Shown here one piece after another: positions 6,868 to 12,415 of a stretch of DNA of 12,415 nucleotides. Positions within the stretch are counted from its first letter, which is position 1. Each line of letters begins with the position of its first letter. The DNA is taken from contig JAHEDL010000179.1 of NCBI GenBank assembly GCA_024641255.1, positions 1,675 to 14,089 of the forward strand, in the 5' to 3' direction. This DNA comes from Pseudorhodobacter sp. GTDB lineage: Bacteria > Pseudomonadota > Alphaproteobacteria > Rhodobacterales > Rhodobacteraceae. Position numbers and translations under genes: made by a program. A model generated the notes under the pieces. It had not been told where the DNA came from, did not search any database, and worked only from the letters and a program-made list of their open reading frames with translations.

Positions 6868-7625
6868 AGGTATCCGGCAGAGCGAAAGCTAAGTTCGCGC
6901 GATTTCCCGATGATCAGATGATCATGCAGGGTGATGCCCAGCACCTGCGCGGCATCCTGCACCTGTTGCGTCATGGAAACATCTGCCTCTGACGGCGTGG
7001 GGTCGCCCGACGGGTGGTTATGCACCAAGATCAGCGCCGAAGCGTTCAGTTCAAGCGCGCGCTTGACCACCTCACGCGGATAGACCGGCACATGATCGAC
7101 CGTGCCTTTCGCCTGTTCTTCATCGGCAATCAGCACATTCTTGCGATCCAGAAACAGGATGCGGAATTGTTCGGTTTCGCGATGCGCCATCGCGGTGTGG
7201 CAATAATCCAGCAGCGCATCCCACGATGACAATACCGGCCGGTTCATCACCCGCGCCCGCATCATCCGCTGCGCTGCGGCTTCGACGATTTTAAGTTCCA
7301 GCACGACGGCGGCCCCCACGCCCTTGACCGTGTGCAACCGCGCGGGCGATGCCGTGACCACCCGGTTAAAATCGCCAAAGGTGTCCAGCAAAAGCCGCGC
7401 CAAGGGCTTTACGTCTTGTCGCGGAATCGCCCGAAACAGCACCAGTTCCAGCATTTCGTAATCTGGCATCGCCTGCGCGCCACCGTCCAGAAAGCGGCTG
7501 CGCAGGCGGCTGCGGTGATCGGCAATATAGGATGGCAGCTTTTCCGGCAAAGCCGTGGCAACCGCCTCGTCGCTTTCGGCGAACAGTGGCAAGGTGGCTT
7601 CGTGAAAGGCGGACGGCTGTTTCAT
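6864..7625 (-). CDS. radC: RadC-family JAMM-domain protein
   Basis: This 253-aa protein matches RadC length and layout: an N-terminal region with LRSRFLDGGAQAMPDYEMLELVL, a helix-hairpin-helix-like segment (about 97-115, LHTVKGVGAAVVLELK), and a C-terminal JAB/MPN domain with the full metal-binding motif HNHPSGDPTPSEAD (His202, His204, Asp215). The family is traditionally called DNA repair protein RadC, but a direct repair role has been doubted and its biochemical activity is not established. It lies 45 bases downstream of the lytic transglycosylase gene on the same strand, so shared transcription is likely. Its start region is occluded by a predicted RNA hairpin (7627-7653). Its TAG overlaps the stop of the opposing gene by 4 bases. 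Confidence 0.93.
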   Translation of the reverse strand: MKQPSAFHEATLPLFAESDEAVATALPEKLPSYIADHRSRLRSRFLDGGAQAMPDYEMLELVLFRAIPRQDVKPLARLLLDTFGDFNRVVTASPARLHTVKGVGAAVVLELKIVEAAAQRMMRARVMNRPVLSSWDALLDYCHTAMAHRETEQFRILFLDRKNVLIADEEQAKGTVDHVPVYPREVVKRALELNASALILVHNHPSGDPTPSEADVSMTQQVQDAAQVLGITLHDHLIIGKSRELSFRSAGYL

Positions 7626-7626
7626 G

Positions 7627-7653
7627 TCACCAACGCTGCCACAGCATTGGTGA
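7627..7653 (-). promoter_or_regulatory. RNA hairpin sequestering the radC ribosome-binding region
   Basis: Read on the minus strand, TCACCAA-T-GCTG, loop TGG, CAGC-G-TTGGTGA can form a 12-pair stem with a 3-base loop, if the single T/G position pairs as U-G wobble. The 3' arm contains the only Shine-Dalgarno-like sequence (GGUGA) and ends one base before the radC ATG. On the plus strand the same position would be a C-A mismatch, so the structure fits best as minus-strand RNA. No U-tract follows, which argues against a terminator. Control of radC translation is inference. Confidence 0.5.
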
Positions 7654-7670
7654 ACATAAAGTTAACACAC

Positions 7671-8909
7671 CTAACGCAGCAGGCCCAGCAAGGCCAAGCT
7701 TGGCTGCCCGGTCACCGCCAAGCCGCGCGCGGCCTGAAACGCCCGAATTGCGGCAATGGTGTTGTTGCCAATCACGCCATCGCTGCCTTGGGTATCATAC
7801 CCCGCCGCCGTTAACCGCCGCTGCAACTCTTGCCGGTTGGCAAGGCTCATCCCGGCGGCATCGGGCGGAAAGGCGGCGCGCAACGGCCCGCCGCCCGCCA
7901 GACGGTCAGACAGGTGGCCAACGCCGATCACATAGTTCTGCGCGTTGTTATAGCGGGCGATCACGTTGAAGTTGTGAAACACCAGCAACGCCGGGCCGCG
8001 GGCACCCGCGGGCAGCAGAATAAACCCGGCGCCGTGGTTGGCCAAACCGCCGCCGCCAACGCTACGCACACCCATCGCCGCCCAGTCGTCGGCGCTGCGC
8101 CCCTTGCCGCGCCCCGCCAAACCAGTGTCAAACCCTGCGGGCAACTGCACTTCGACACCCCAAGGCTGACCATAGCTCCACCCCGATTTCGCCAGATAAG
8201 CGGCAGTCGAGGCAAGCGCATCGGTCGGGTCATCCGACCAAATATCACGCCGCCCATCGCCGCGAAAATCCACCGCGAAGGCAAGGTAAGAGGTTGGGAT
8301 GAATTGGGTGTGCCCCATGGCCCCCGCCCAACTGCCCGTCATGTTTTGTGCGGTGGTATCGCCGTTTTGCAGGATTTTCAGCGCCGCAACCAACTGCTGT
8401 TCAAAGAACGCGCCGCGCCGCCCGTCATAGGCCAGCGTGGCCAGCGACGAAATCACCGGAACCGAACCGCGCCTTGTGCCAAAAAAGCTTTCCAGCCCCC
8501 AGACCGCCGCCACCACCTTTGCTTCAACCCGATATCGCGCCTCGATTGCCTGCAAGGTCGCGCGCTGCTGCGCCATCGCTTGTCGGCCCAGCGCAAGACG
8601 TTCGTCCGATGCGGCGATGGCAAGGTAATCTTCGGTCGACCGGGTGAATTCGGTCTGATTGCGGTCTTTTTCAATCACGCCGGGCAGAAATCCGGCACCG
8701 CGAAAGGCGGTGGCAAAGGTGGTTTCCGAAATCCCTTTGCTGATCGCCCTGCTGCGAAACCCGGCGACCCAACTGTCAAACCCAGCATTTGGAACGGCGC
8801 GCATTGCGGTTTCTTGCACGCGACCGCGCTGCACCACCGCCCTGCCCCCACAGGCGGACAAACCAAGCGCCACACATCCAAATGAAAAATTGCGCCGCGT
8901 TACTCGCAT
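7671..8909 (-). CDS. Lytic murein transglycosylase, MltB-like lipoprotein with peptidoglycan-binding domain
   Basis: This 412-aa protein starts at the ATG at 8909, preceded by TTGGGG; an in-frame TTG at 8921 is less likely. The N-terminus contains both a twin-arginine-like motif (TRRNFS, 4-9) and a lipobox LSAC with Cys20, suggesting an exported lipoprotein possibly using the Tat route. The catalytic SLT_2/MltB domain spans about 42-340, with the predicted catalytic Glu140 in WGLESFFG, then GAMGHTQFIPTSYL and a GDGRRDIW segment. A C-terminal PG_binding_1 domain (about 358-412) has LQRRLTAAGYDTQGSDGVIG and AIRAFQAARGL. From the family, it cleaves the MurNAc-GlcNAc bond of peptidoglycan, forming 1,6-anhydro-MurNAc ends. 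It lies 45 bases upstream of radC and only 15 bases downstream of the gnd terminator hairpin. Confidence 0.93.
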   Translation of the reverse strand: MRVTRRNFSFGCVALGLSACGGRAVVQRGRVQETAMRAVPNAGFDSWVAGFRSRAISKGISETTFATAFRGAGFLPGVIEKDRNQTEFTRSTEDYLAIAASDERLALGRQAMAQQRATLQAIEARYRVEAKVVAAVWGLESFFGTRRGSVPVISSLATLAYDGRRGAFFEQQLVAALKILQNGDTTAQNMTGSWAGAMGHTQFIPTSYLAFAVDFRGDGRRDIWSDDPTDALASTAAYLAKSGWSYGQPWGVEVQLPAGFDTGLAGRGKGRSADDWAAMGVRSVGGGGLANHGAGFILLPAGARGPALLVFHNFNVIARYNNAQNYVIGVGHLSDRLAGGGPLRAAFPPDAAGMSLANRQELQRRLTAAGYDTQGSDGVIGNNTIAAIRAFQAARGLAVTGQPSLALLGLLR

Positions 8910-8923
8910 AAAAAACCCCAATG

Positions 8924-8966
8924 AAAAATGCCTTTGGCCCGAAGCCTAGCGGATTCGGGCCAAAGG
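8924..8966 (-). terminator. Intrinsic terminator of the gnd operon
   Basis: CCTTTGGCCCGAA (8931-8943) and TTCGGGCCAAAGG (8954-8966) are perfect 13-base inverted arms around a 10-base loop. Read on the minus strand, the hairpin begins 25 bases after the gnd stop and is followed by CATTTTT (T-run at 8928-8924). On the plus strand no T-run follows, so it is directional. The T-run lies only 14 bases before the mltB-like start. Confidence 0.85.
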
Positions 8967-8991
8967 GCAAATTGGGGCTGCGGATTACCGC

Positions 8992-10401
8992 CTAGATGCC
9001 GTGGCCCACCCACGGGCCGTGCTTGTCGGCCAAGCCGTCGATCCGTTCGAAGCCATGCGCGCCGAAGAAATCGCGTTGCGCCTGAATCATGTTGGCGGTG
9101 GAGCGGCCAGTGCGCATCATGTCAAACCACGCCAAGCCCGACGCCAGCGCGGGCATCGGCAAGCCATTCAACGCAGCAGCGGCAACCACCTGCCGCAGTG
9201 CAGGGTGGCTGGTGGTCAGCAGCCCGGCAAAGAACGGCGCAAACATCAGGTTGCGCGCGGGATCTTCGGTCAGGGCGGTTGCCATGTCATTCAGCATCGA
9301 CGACCGGATGATGCAGCCTTCGCGCCAGACCCGTGCGATTTCAGGCAGCGGCATCGGCCAGTCGAACGCCTTGGACGCCGCAGAAATCAGCGCAAAGCCC
9401 TGCGCATAGCACAGGATCTTGCCAGCGATCATCGCCTGTTCCAGCTGCGCCAAGCTAAGCGCCCCGTTCAAGGCCTGCGGTGCCGCGCCAAAAATCGCCT
9501 CTCCGGCCAGACGTTCTTCCAGCCGCGACGACAGGTTGCGCGCCATCACCGCCGCTTCGATTGCCGGAATGGTGGCGGCCAAATGCTGCGCTTCGATCAC
9601 CGTCCAGCGGCCAGTGCCTTTTTGACCGGCGCGATCAAGGATCATATCCAGCATCGGCGTGCCAGAGTGGGTGTCAGTTGCCGCTGCGACCTCTGCCGAA
9701 ATCTCGATCAGGTACGATTGCAGCGGGCCTTTGTTCCACGCGTGGAAGGTGGCGGCAATTTCGACGGCGGCCATGCCCATGCCATCGCGCATCACGCCGT
9801 AAACTTCGGCGATCATCTGCATATCGGCATATTCAATGCCGTTGTGCACCGCTTTCACAAAGTGGCCCGCCCCGGCTGGCCCCATGAAATCGGCGCAAGG
9901 CTGGCCCTTATATTTCGCGGCAATCGCGTTCAGAATTGGCGCAACGCGATCCCAATCTGCCCGCGCGCCACCGCCCATAATGGCCGGACCGTGCCGCGCG
10001 CCCTCTTCGCCGCCCGACACGCCAATGCCAAGAAAGCGCGGGCCATTGACCGCATCGGCAGAGCGGCGGTTGGTATCGTGAAACAGCGCATTGCCCGCGT
10101 CGATGATCAGATCATCCTTATCCAACAAAGGCCGCAGCGCGGTGATTTGGTCATCCACAGCCTGCCCCGCCGGAACCATCAGAATGATCGCGCGTGGCTT
10201 GGCGATGGCGGCCACCAGATCGGCCAAAGTTTCACAAGGCGTGATCATTGGCGCCAGCATGCCAGCCTCGGCTTTGAATTGATGCGTCACGCTGGTGGTG
10301 CGGTTCCACACCGCAATCGGAAAGCCTTTTTCCGCGATGTTCAGGGCAAGCATTGCCCCCATGGTGCCAAGGCCGATCAGGCCAATTTGCGATTGGGTCA
10401 T
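8992..10401 (-). CDS. gnd: 6-phosphogluconate dehydrogenase, decarboxylating, NADP-type
   Basis: This 469-aa protein is full length for the family (E. coli Gnd 468 aa). It converts 6-phosphogluconate to ribulose 5-phosphate and CO2 with reduction of NADP, in the cytosolic oxidative pentose phosphate pathway. Visible are the Rossmann motif GLIGLGTMG (7-15), NRT at 33-35 (the position that favours NADP), substrate-binding VSGGEEGARHGP (128-139), catalytic Lys183 and Glu190 with Asn187 in HFVKAVHNGIE, and the C-terminal AQRDFFGAHGFER segment. The start at 10401 is fixed by homology and by the ATGA overlap with the upstream SMP-30 gene stop; a longer in-frame extension to 10584 lies inside that gene and is not used. 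Transcription ends at the hairpin at 8931-8966. Confidence 0.97.
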   Translation of the reverse strand: MTQSQIGLIGLGTMGAMLALNIAEKGFPIAVWNRTTSVTHQFKAEAGMLAPMITPCETLADLVAAIAKPRAIILMVPAGQAVDDQITALRPLLDKDDLIIDAGNALFHDTNRRSADAVNGPRFLGIGVSGGEEGARHGPAIMGGGARADWDRVAPILNAIAAKYKGQPCADFMGPAGAGHFVKAVHNGIEYADMQMIAEVYGVMRDGMGMAAVEIAATFHAWNKGPLQSYLIEISAEVAAATDTHSGTPMLDMILDRAGQKGTGRWTVIEAQHLAATIPAIEAAVMARNLSSRLEERLAGEAIFGAAPQALNGALSLAQLEQAMIAGKILCYAQGFALISAASKAFDWPMPLPEIARVWREGCIIRSSMLNDMATALTEDPARNLMFAPFFAGLLTTSHPALRQVVAAAALNGLPMPALASGLAWFDMMRTGRSTANMIQAQRDFFGAHGFERIDGLADKHGPWVGHGI

Positions 10402-11291
10402 GGTTTTTGCACTCCGGCGCGATTCAACGTGATCGCGTATAGGCTGGTTGTGGCGGTGATGAAAAGTTGATGCTTGGCGCGGCCACCAAAGCACAGGTTC
10501 GATACGGTTTCCGGCACCAGAATCTTGCCCATCAGATGCCCGTCCGGCGCGATGCAATGCACGCCATCTCGGGCCGAGGACCACAGATTTCCGTCGCTGT
10601 CACAGCGGATGCCATCGGCACAGCCCGGCGTTATGGTGTGAAACACCTCGCCCCCGGTGGGCCGACCCGACGCCATCGAAAACACCCGGATATGCTGCGG
10701 ATCGGGGTGAAACATCCGGCCGGTATCGGCCACATAAAGCAGCGTTTCATCGGGGCTGAATGCCAAACCATTCGGGCAGTTGAAATCGGTCAACACCGCC
10801 GCGATGCCGCCATTGGGATCAACGCGGTAGACGTTGCAGGGCAGCTCTTGCTCTGCCGCGAAGCCTTCGTAATTCGTCATGATGCCGTAATGCGGATCGG
10901 TAAACCAGATTGATCCATCCGAATGCACCACCACATCATTGGGGGAATTCAACGGCTTGCCCTGATAACTGTCGGCAATGATGGTGATCGCCCCATCATA
11001 TTCGGTGCGGGTGACGCGGCGCAGCCCGTGTTCGCAAGACACCAGCCGCCCCTGACGGTCGCGGGTGTGGCCGTTGGAATAGTTCGACGGCGCGCGATAG
11101 GTTGAAATGCCCTGCCCCGGCACAAACCGCAGAATCTTGTTGTTGGGAATATCGGAAAACAGCAAGCAGCCAGCGTCGCCAAACCACACCGGCCCTTCCA
11201 CCCAATCAAAGCCCGTGGCCAGTTGTTTGACGGGCGCATTGCCCATCACATAGCGGCTAAAGTCGGGATCGTAGACTTCAAATGAGGACAT
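10398..11291 (-). CDS. SMP-30/gluconolactonase family protein
   Basis: This 297-aa protein has the six-bladed beta-propeller pattern of the SMP-30/gluconolaconase/LRE family, which hydrolyses sugar lactones with a divalent metal. Likely metal and active-site positions are Glu32 in DWVEGPVW, Asn118 in NSPNDVV, Asn174 in CPNGLAFSPDE and Asp226 in CADGIRCD; blade motifs such as DGSIWFTDPHYG (125-136) and DSDGNLWSSA (231-240) are also clear. No signal peptide is seen, so it is probably cytosolic. Its TGA overlaps the gnd start (ATGA), so it is the first gene of a two-gene operon. Its product, gluconate if the substrate is gluconolactone, would need phosphorylation before Gnd can use it. The exact substrate is not determined from sequence. 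Confidence 0.92.
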   Translation of the reverse strand: MSSFEVYDPDFSRYVMGNAPVKQLATGFDWVEGPVWFGDAGCLLFSDIPNNKILRFVPGQGISTYRAPSNYSNGHTRDRQGRLVSCEHGLRRVTRTEYDGAITIIADSYQGKPLNSPNDVVVHSDGSIWFTDPHYGIMTNYEGFAAEQELPCNVYRVDPNGGIAAVLTDFNCPNGLAFSPDETLLYVADTGRMFHPDPQHIRVFSMASGRPTGGEVFHTITPGCADGIRCDSDGNLWSSARDGVHCIAPDGHLMGKILVPETVSNLCFGGRAKHQLFITATTSLYAITLNRAGVQKP

Positions 11292-11313
11292 GCTGGCGCG
11301 GGCTCCGTTTTTG

Positions 11314-11337
11314 GCTTATGGTATCGATAACATAAGC
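11314..11337. promoter_or_regulatory. LacI-type operator in the divergent intergenic region
   Basis: A 24-base palindrome centred on CG has only one mismatched pair; its core is ATGGTATCGATAACAT (11318-11333). LacI-family regulators bind such sites through a hinge helix inserted at a central CG. A closely similar site precedes the LacI-family gene at 11836. It lies between the SMP-30 gene and the GlcG/HbpS-family gene. Confidence 0.75.
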
Positions 11338-11346
11338 GTCGGTCAA
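11318..11346 (-). promoter_or_regulatory. Probable promoter of the SMP-30/gnd operon
   Basis: On the minus strand, TTGACC (11346-11341) and TACCAT (11323-11318) are separated by 17 bases, a plausible sigma-70-type pair. The palindromic operator covers the -10 box and most of the spacer, so regulator binding should block RNA polymerase. A weak GGAG lies 11 bases before the ATG at 11291. Confidence 0.55.
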
Positions 11347-11361
11347 ATCGAAAGGCATCCC

Positions 11362-11781
11362 ATGGCATACACGCGTAACACGCAGAGTTTGACCGACGAA
11401 GCAGTTTTGTTGCTGCTTTCGGCGGCGCAAGCCAAGGCGGTGGCAATGGCCGTGCCGCAGTGCATCGTGGTCAGCGACCAAAGCGCCGTGGTGCTGGGGT
11501 CGCTGCGGATGGCAGGGTCGCGCGTGCTGTCGATGAAATCGGCCACAGCCAAGGCGATGACCGCGGCCTCTACCGGCAAGCCAAGCGGCAGCATTGCAGA
11601 ACCGGTGCGGGTGGCGATTGCGGTGGCGACCGATGGCGCGATGACGGGGCTTCCGGGCGGATTGCCGATCAAGTTTGGCGGGGTTTTGGTTGGCGGCATT
11701 GGCGTTGGGTCAGGAACCGGCGCCGAGGATGAAGAGGTGGCGCGGGCGGCTTTGGCGGCGATTGGGGCGGACGCGCAGTAG
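11362..11781 (+). CDS. GlcG/HbpS family (DUF336) protein
   Basis: This 139-aa protein has the compact single-domain pattern of the GlcG/HbpS family: an N-terminal helix LTDEAVLLLLSAAQAKAVAM, a strand QCIVVSDQSAVVLGSLRM, then ATAKAMTAASTGKPSG and a glycine-rich segment GLPGGLPIKFGGVLVGGIGVGSG (central and C-terminal). Family members include the haem-binding HbpS and the glycolate-locus protein GlcG, but most have no known activity. The ATG at 11362 is chosen because AAAGG lies 6 bases upstream; an in-frame ATG at 11290 would cover the operator region. It is divergent to the SMP-30 gene and 54 bases before the LacI-family regulator, which suggests a link to sugar-acid metabolism. I see no signal peptide. 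Confidence 0.88.
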   Translation: MAYTRNTQSLTDEAVLLLLSAAQAKAVAMAVPQCIVVSDQSAVVLGSLRMAGSRVLSMKSATAKAMTAASTGKPSGSIAEPVRVAIAVATDGAMTGLPGGLPIKFGGVLVGGIGVGSGTGAEDEEVARAALAAIGADAQ

Positions 11782-11783
11782 CC

Positions 11784-11813
11784 TTGCGTTTGCCCCTGTC
11801 GCGCCGCTATCGT
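11784..11813 (+). promoter_or_regulatory. Possible promoter of the LacI-family regulator gene
   Basis: TTGCGT (11784-11789) and TATCGT (11808-11813) are separated by 18 bases, with the operator-like site just downstream. The match to consensus is weak, and the gene may instead be read from the upstream gene. Confidence 0.3.
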
Positions 11814-11815
11814 CA

Positions 11816-11831
11816 AAGGTAACGATAACAG
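11816..11831. promoter_or_regulatory. Second LacI-type operator, before the regulator gene
   Basis: AAGGTAACGATAACAG matches the operator core at 11318-11333 at 13 of 16 positions, with the same central CG. It ends 4 bases before the regulator ATG, overlapping the region where the ribosome-binding site would be. Autoregulation is inferred. Confidence 0.6.
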
Positions 11832-11835
11832 GCAG

Positions 11836-12415
11836 ATGATGACCCGCAAACCTCCGACAATGGCCGATGTGGCAAAGGCAACTGGCGTGTCGCCGATGAC
11901 CGTCAGCCGCGCCTTCAAGCATGACTCTTCGGTGTCAGAGACAACGCGCGAGGCGATTCTGAAAGCCGCCGAAGATTTGGGCTATGTGTTTGATGCCACG
12001 GCATCGACGCTGCGGTCGCAAAAGACCAACTTTGTCGCCGTCACGATCCCGTCGATCAACAACGCCAACTTTGCAGAAACGGTTGGCGGGCTGACAGAGG
12101 GGTTAAAGGCGCGTGGCCTGCAAATTCTGCTGGGCAACACCGAATATGACATCCACGAAGAAGAACGCCTGATCGAACAATTGCTGCGCCGCCGCCCCGA
12201 AGCCATTGTGGTGACAGGCGGCAAGCACACCGACAGGTCGCGGCGGCTGCTGGCCAATGCCGGAATTCCGGTGATTGAAACCTGGGATCTGCCCACCGAC
12301 CCGCTGGGCCATGTGGTTGGGTTTTCCAACGCCGATGCGGTGCGCGACATGGTCGACCATTTCGTTGCGCAAGGCTACACCCGCATTGCCTTTATTGGCG
12401 GCGATGCCGACCGCG
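11836..12415 (+). CDS. LacI-family transcriptional regulator, GntR-type, 3' end cut by window
   Basis: The frame is open from ATG 11836 to the window end (193 complete codons). It begins with a LacI-type helix-turn-helix, MADVAKATGVSPMTVSRAFK (9-28), then SETTREAILKAAEDLGY, a hinge region (ATASTLRSQKT) and the start of the sugar-binding-protein-like ligand domain (FVAVTIPSINNANFAETVGG, EERLIEQLLRRRPEAIVVTGG). The pattern is closest to the GntR gluconate-utilisation repressors of the family, and the neighbours (gnd, lactonase) fit, so gluconate or 6-phosphogluconate is the likely effector, by inference. The second ATG (11839) is an equally possible start. Two similar operators suggest control of the divergent region and of its own gene. 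Confidence 0.9.
   Translation, partial: MMTRKPPTMADVAKATGVSPMTVSRAFKHDSSVSETTREAILKAAEDLGYVFDATASTLRSQKTNFVAVTIPSINNANFAETVGGLTEGLKARGLQILLGNTEYDIHEEERLIEQLLRRRPEAIVVTGGKHTDRSRRLLANAGIPVIETWDLPTDPLGHVVGFSNADAVRDMVDHFVAQGYTRIAFIGGDADR

Noticed and set aside
7658..7676. TTAAC and TTAG spacing resembling a CtrA site between mltB and radC
   Set aside because: Only one half matches the TTAA-N7-TTAA pattern and it overlaps the mltB stop; not enough to call.
7830..8885. Long plus-strand open frame of 351 codons opposite the lytic transglycosylase gene
   Set aside because: It is antisense to a clear gene in GC-rich DNA and is rich in Arg, His, Pro and Gln with no family resemblance: a shadow frame.
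9001..10470. Plus-strand open frame of 489 codons opposite gnd
   Set aside because: It is a mirror of a well-conserved gene; the composition is typical of antisense translation and there is no ribosome-binding site.
8992..10584. Longer gnd reading frame with a start at 10584
   Set aside because: The extra 61 codons lie inside the SMP-30 gene; family alignment and the ATGA overlap place the start at 10401.
11290..11361. N-terminal extension of the GlcG/HbpS-like protein from an ATG at 11290
   Set aside because: It would read through the palindromic operator and promoter region and has no ribosome-binding site; the ATG at 11362 has one.

Overview
The window reads as a chromosomal segment of an alphaproteobacterium, most likely a member of the Rhodobacterales (roseobacter group). 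This is judged from the CheA/CheW/CheR/CheY arrangement, from a periplasmic gene pair (a small anchored protein plus a PstS-like/OmpA fusion) that I recall as typical of Rhodobacteraceae, and from the style of the MltB, RadC and 6-phosphogluconate dehydrogenase proteins. No rRNA, tRNA, CRISPR array or intact mobile element was seen.

Bases 1-3552 (+ strand) hold the 3' part of a chemotaxis operon: cheA (5' end outside the window), cheW, cheR, a single-domain CheY, and a small protein with a DxxxQ motif that I propose is a CheZ/CheT-like CheY-P phosphatase. The genes are separated by 0-2 bases or overlap, except for 37 bases before cheY. This block is visibly more AT-rich than the rest of the window.

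Bases 3553-4410 carry no intact gene. Roughly 3590-4060 is a badly decayed IS3-family transposase (OrfB) on the minus strand, recognisable only when several frames are pieced together. The following ~350 bases are unassigned. This scar lies at the composition boundary between the chemotaxis block and the GC-rich remainder.

Bases 4411-6867 (+) encode a two-gene envelope module: a 312-aa membrane-anchored periplasmic protein with four cysteines, and a 499-aa exported protein combining a PstS-like solute-binding region with a C-terminal OmpA peptidoglycan-binding domain. Converging on it from the minus strand are radC and a lytic transglycosylase lipoprotein gene (mltB-like). The radC ribosome-binding region is buried in a strong predicted RNA hairpin.

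Bases 8924-12415 form a gluconate/6-phosphogluconate locus. An SMP-30/gluconolactonase gene and gnd overlap by 4 bases (ATGA) on the minus strand and end in a clear intrinsic terminator. Divergently lie a GlcG/HbpS-family gene and a LacI-family (GntR-type) regulator cut by the window end. Two near-identical LacI-type operators, one in the divergent promoter region and one just before the regulator, suggest that this regulator controls the locus and itself. A gluconokinase, needed to join the lactonase to gnd, is not in the window.
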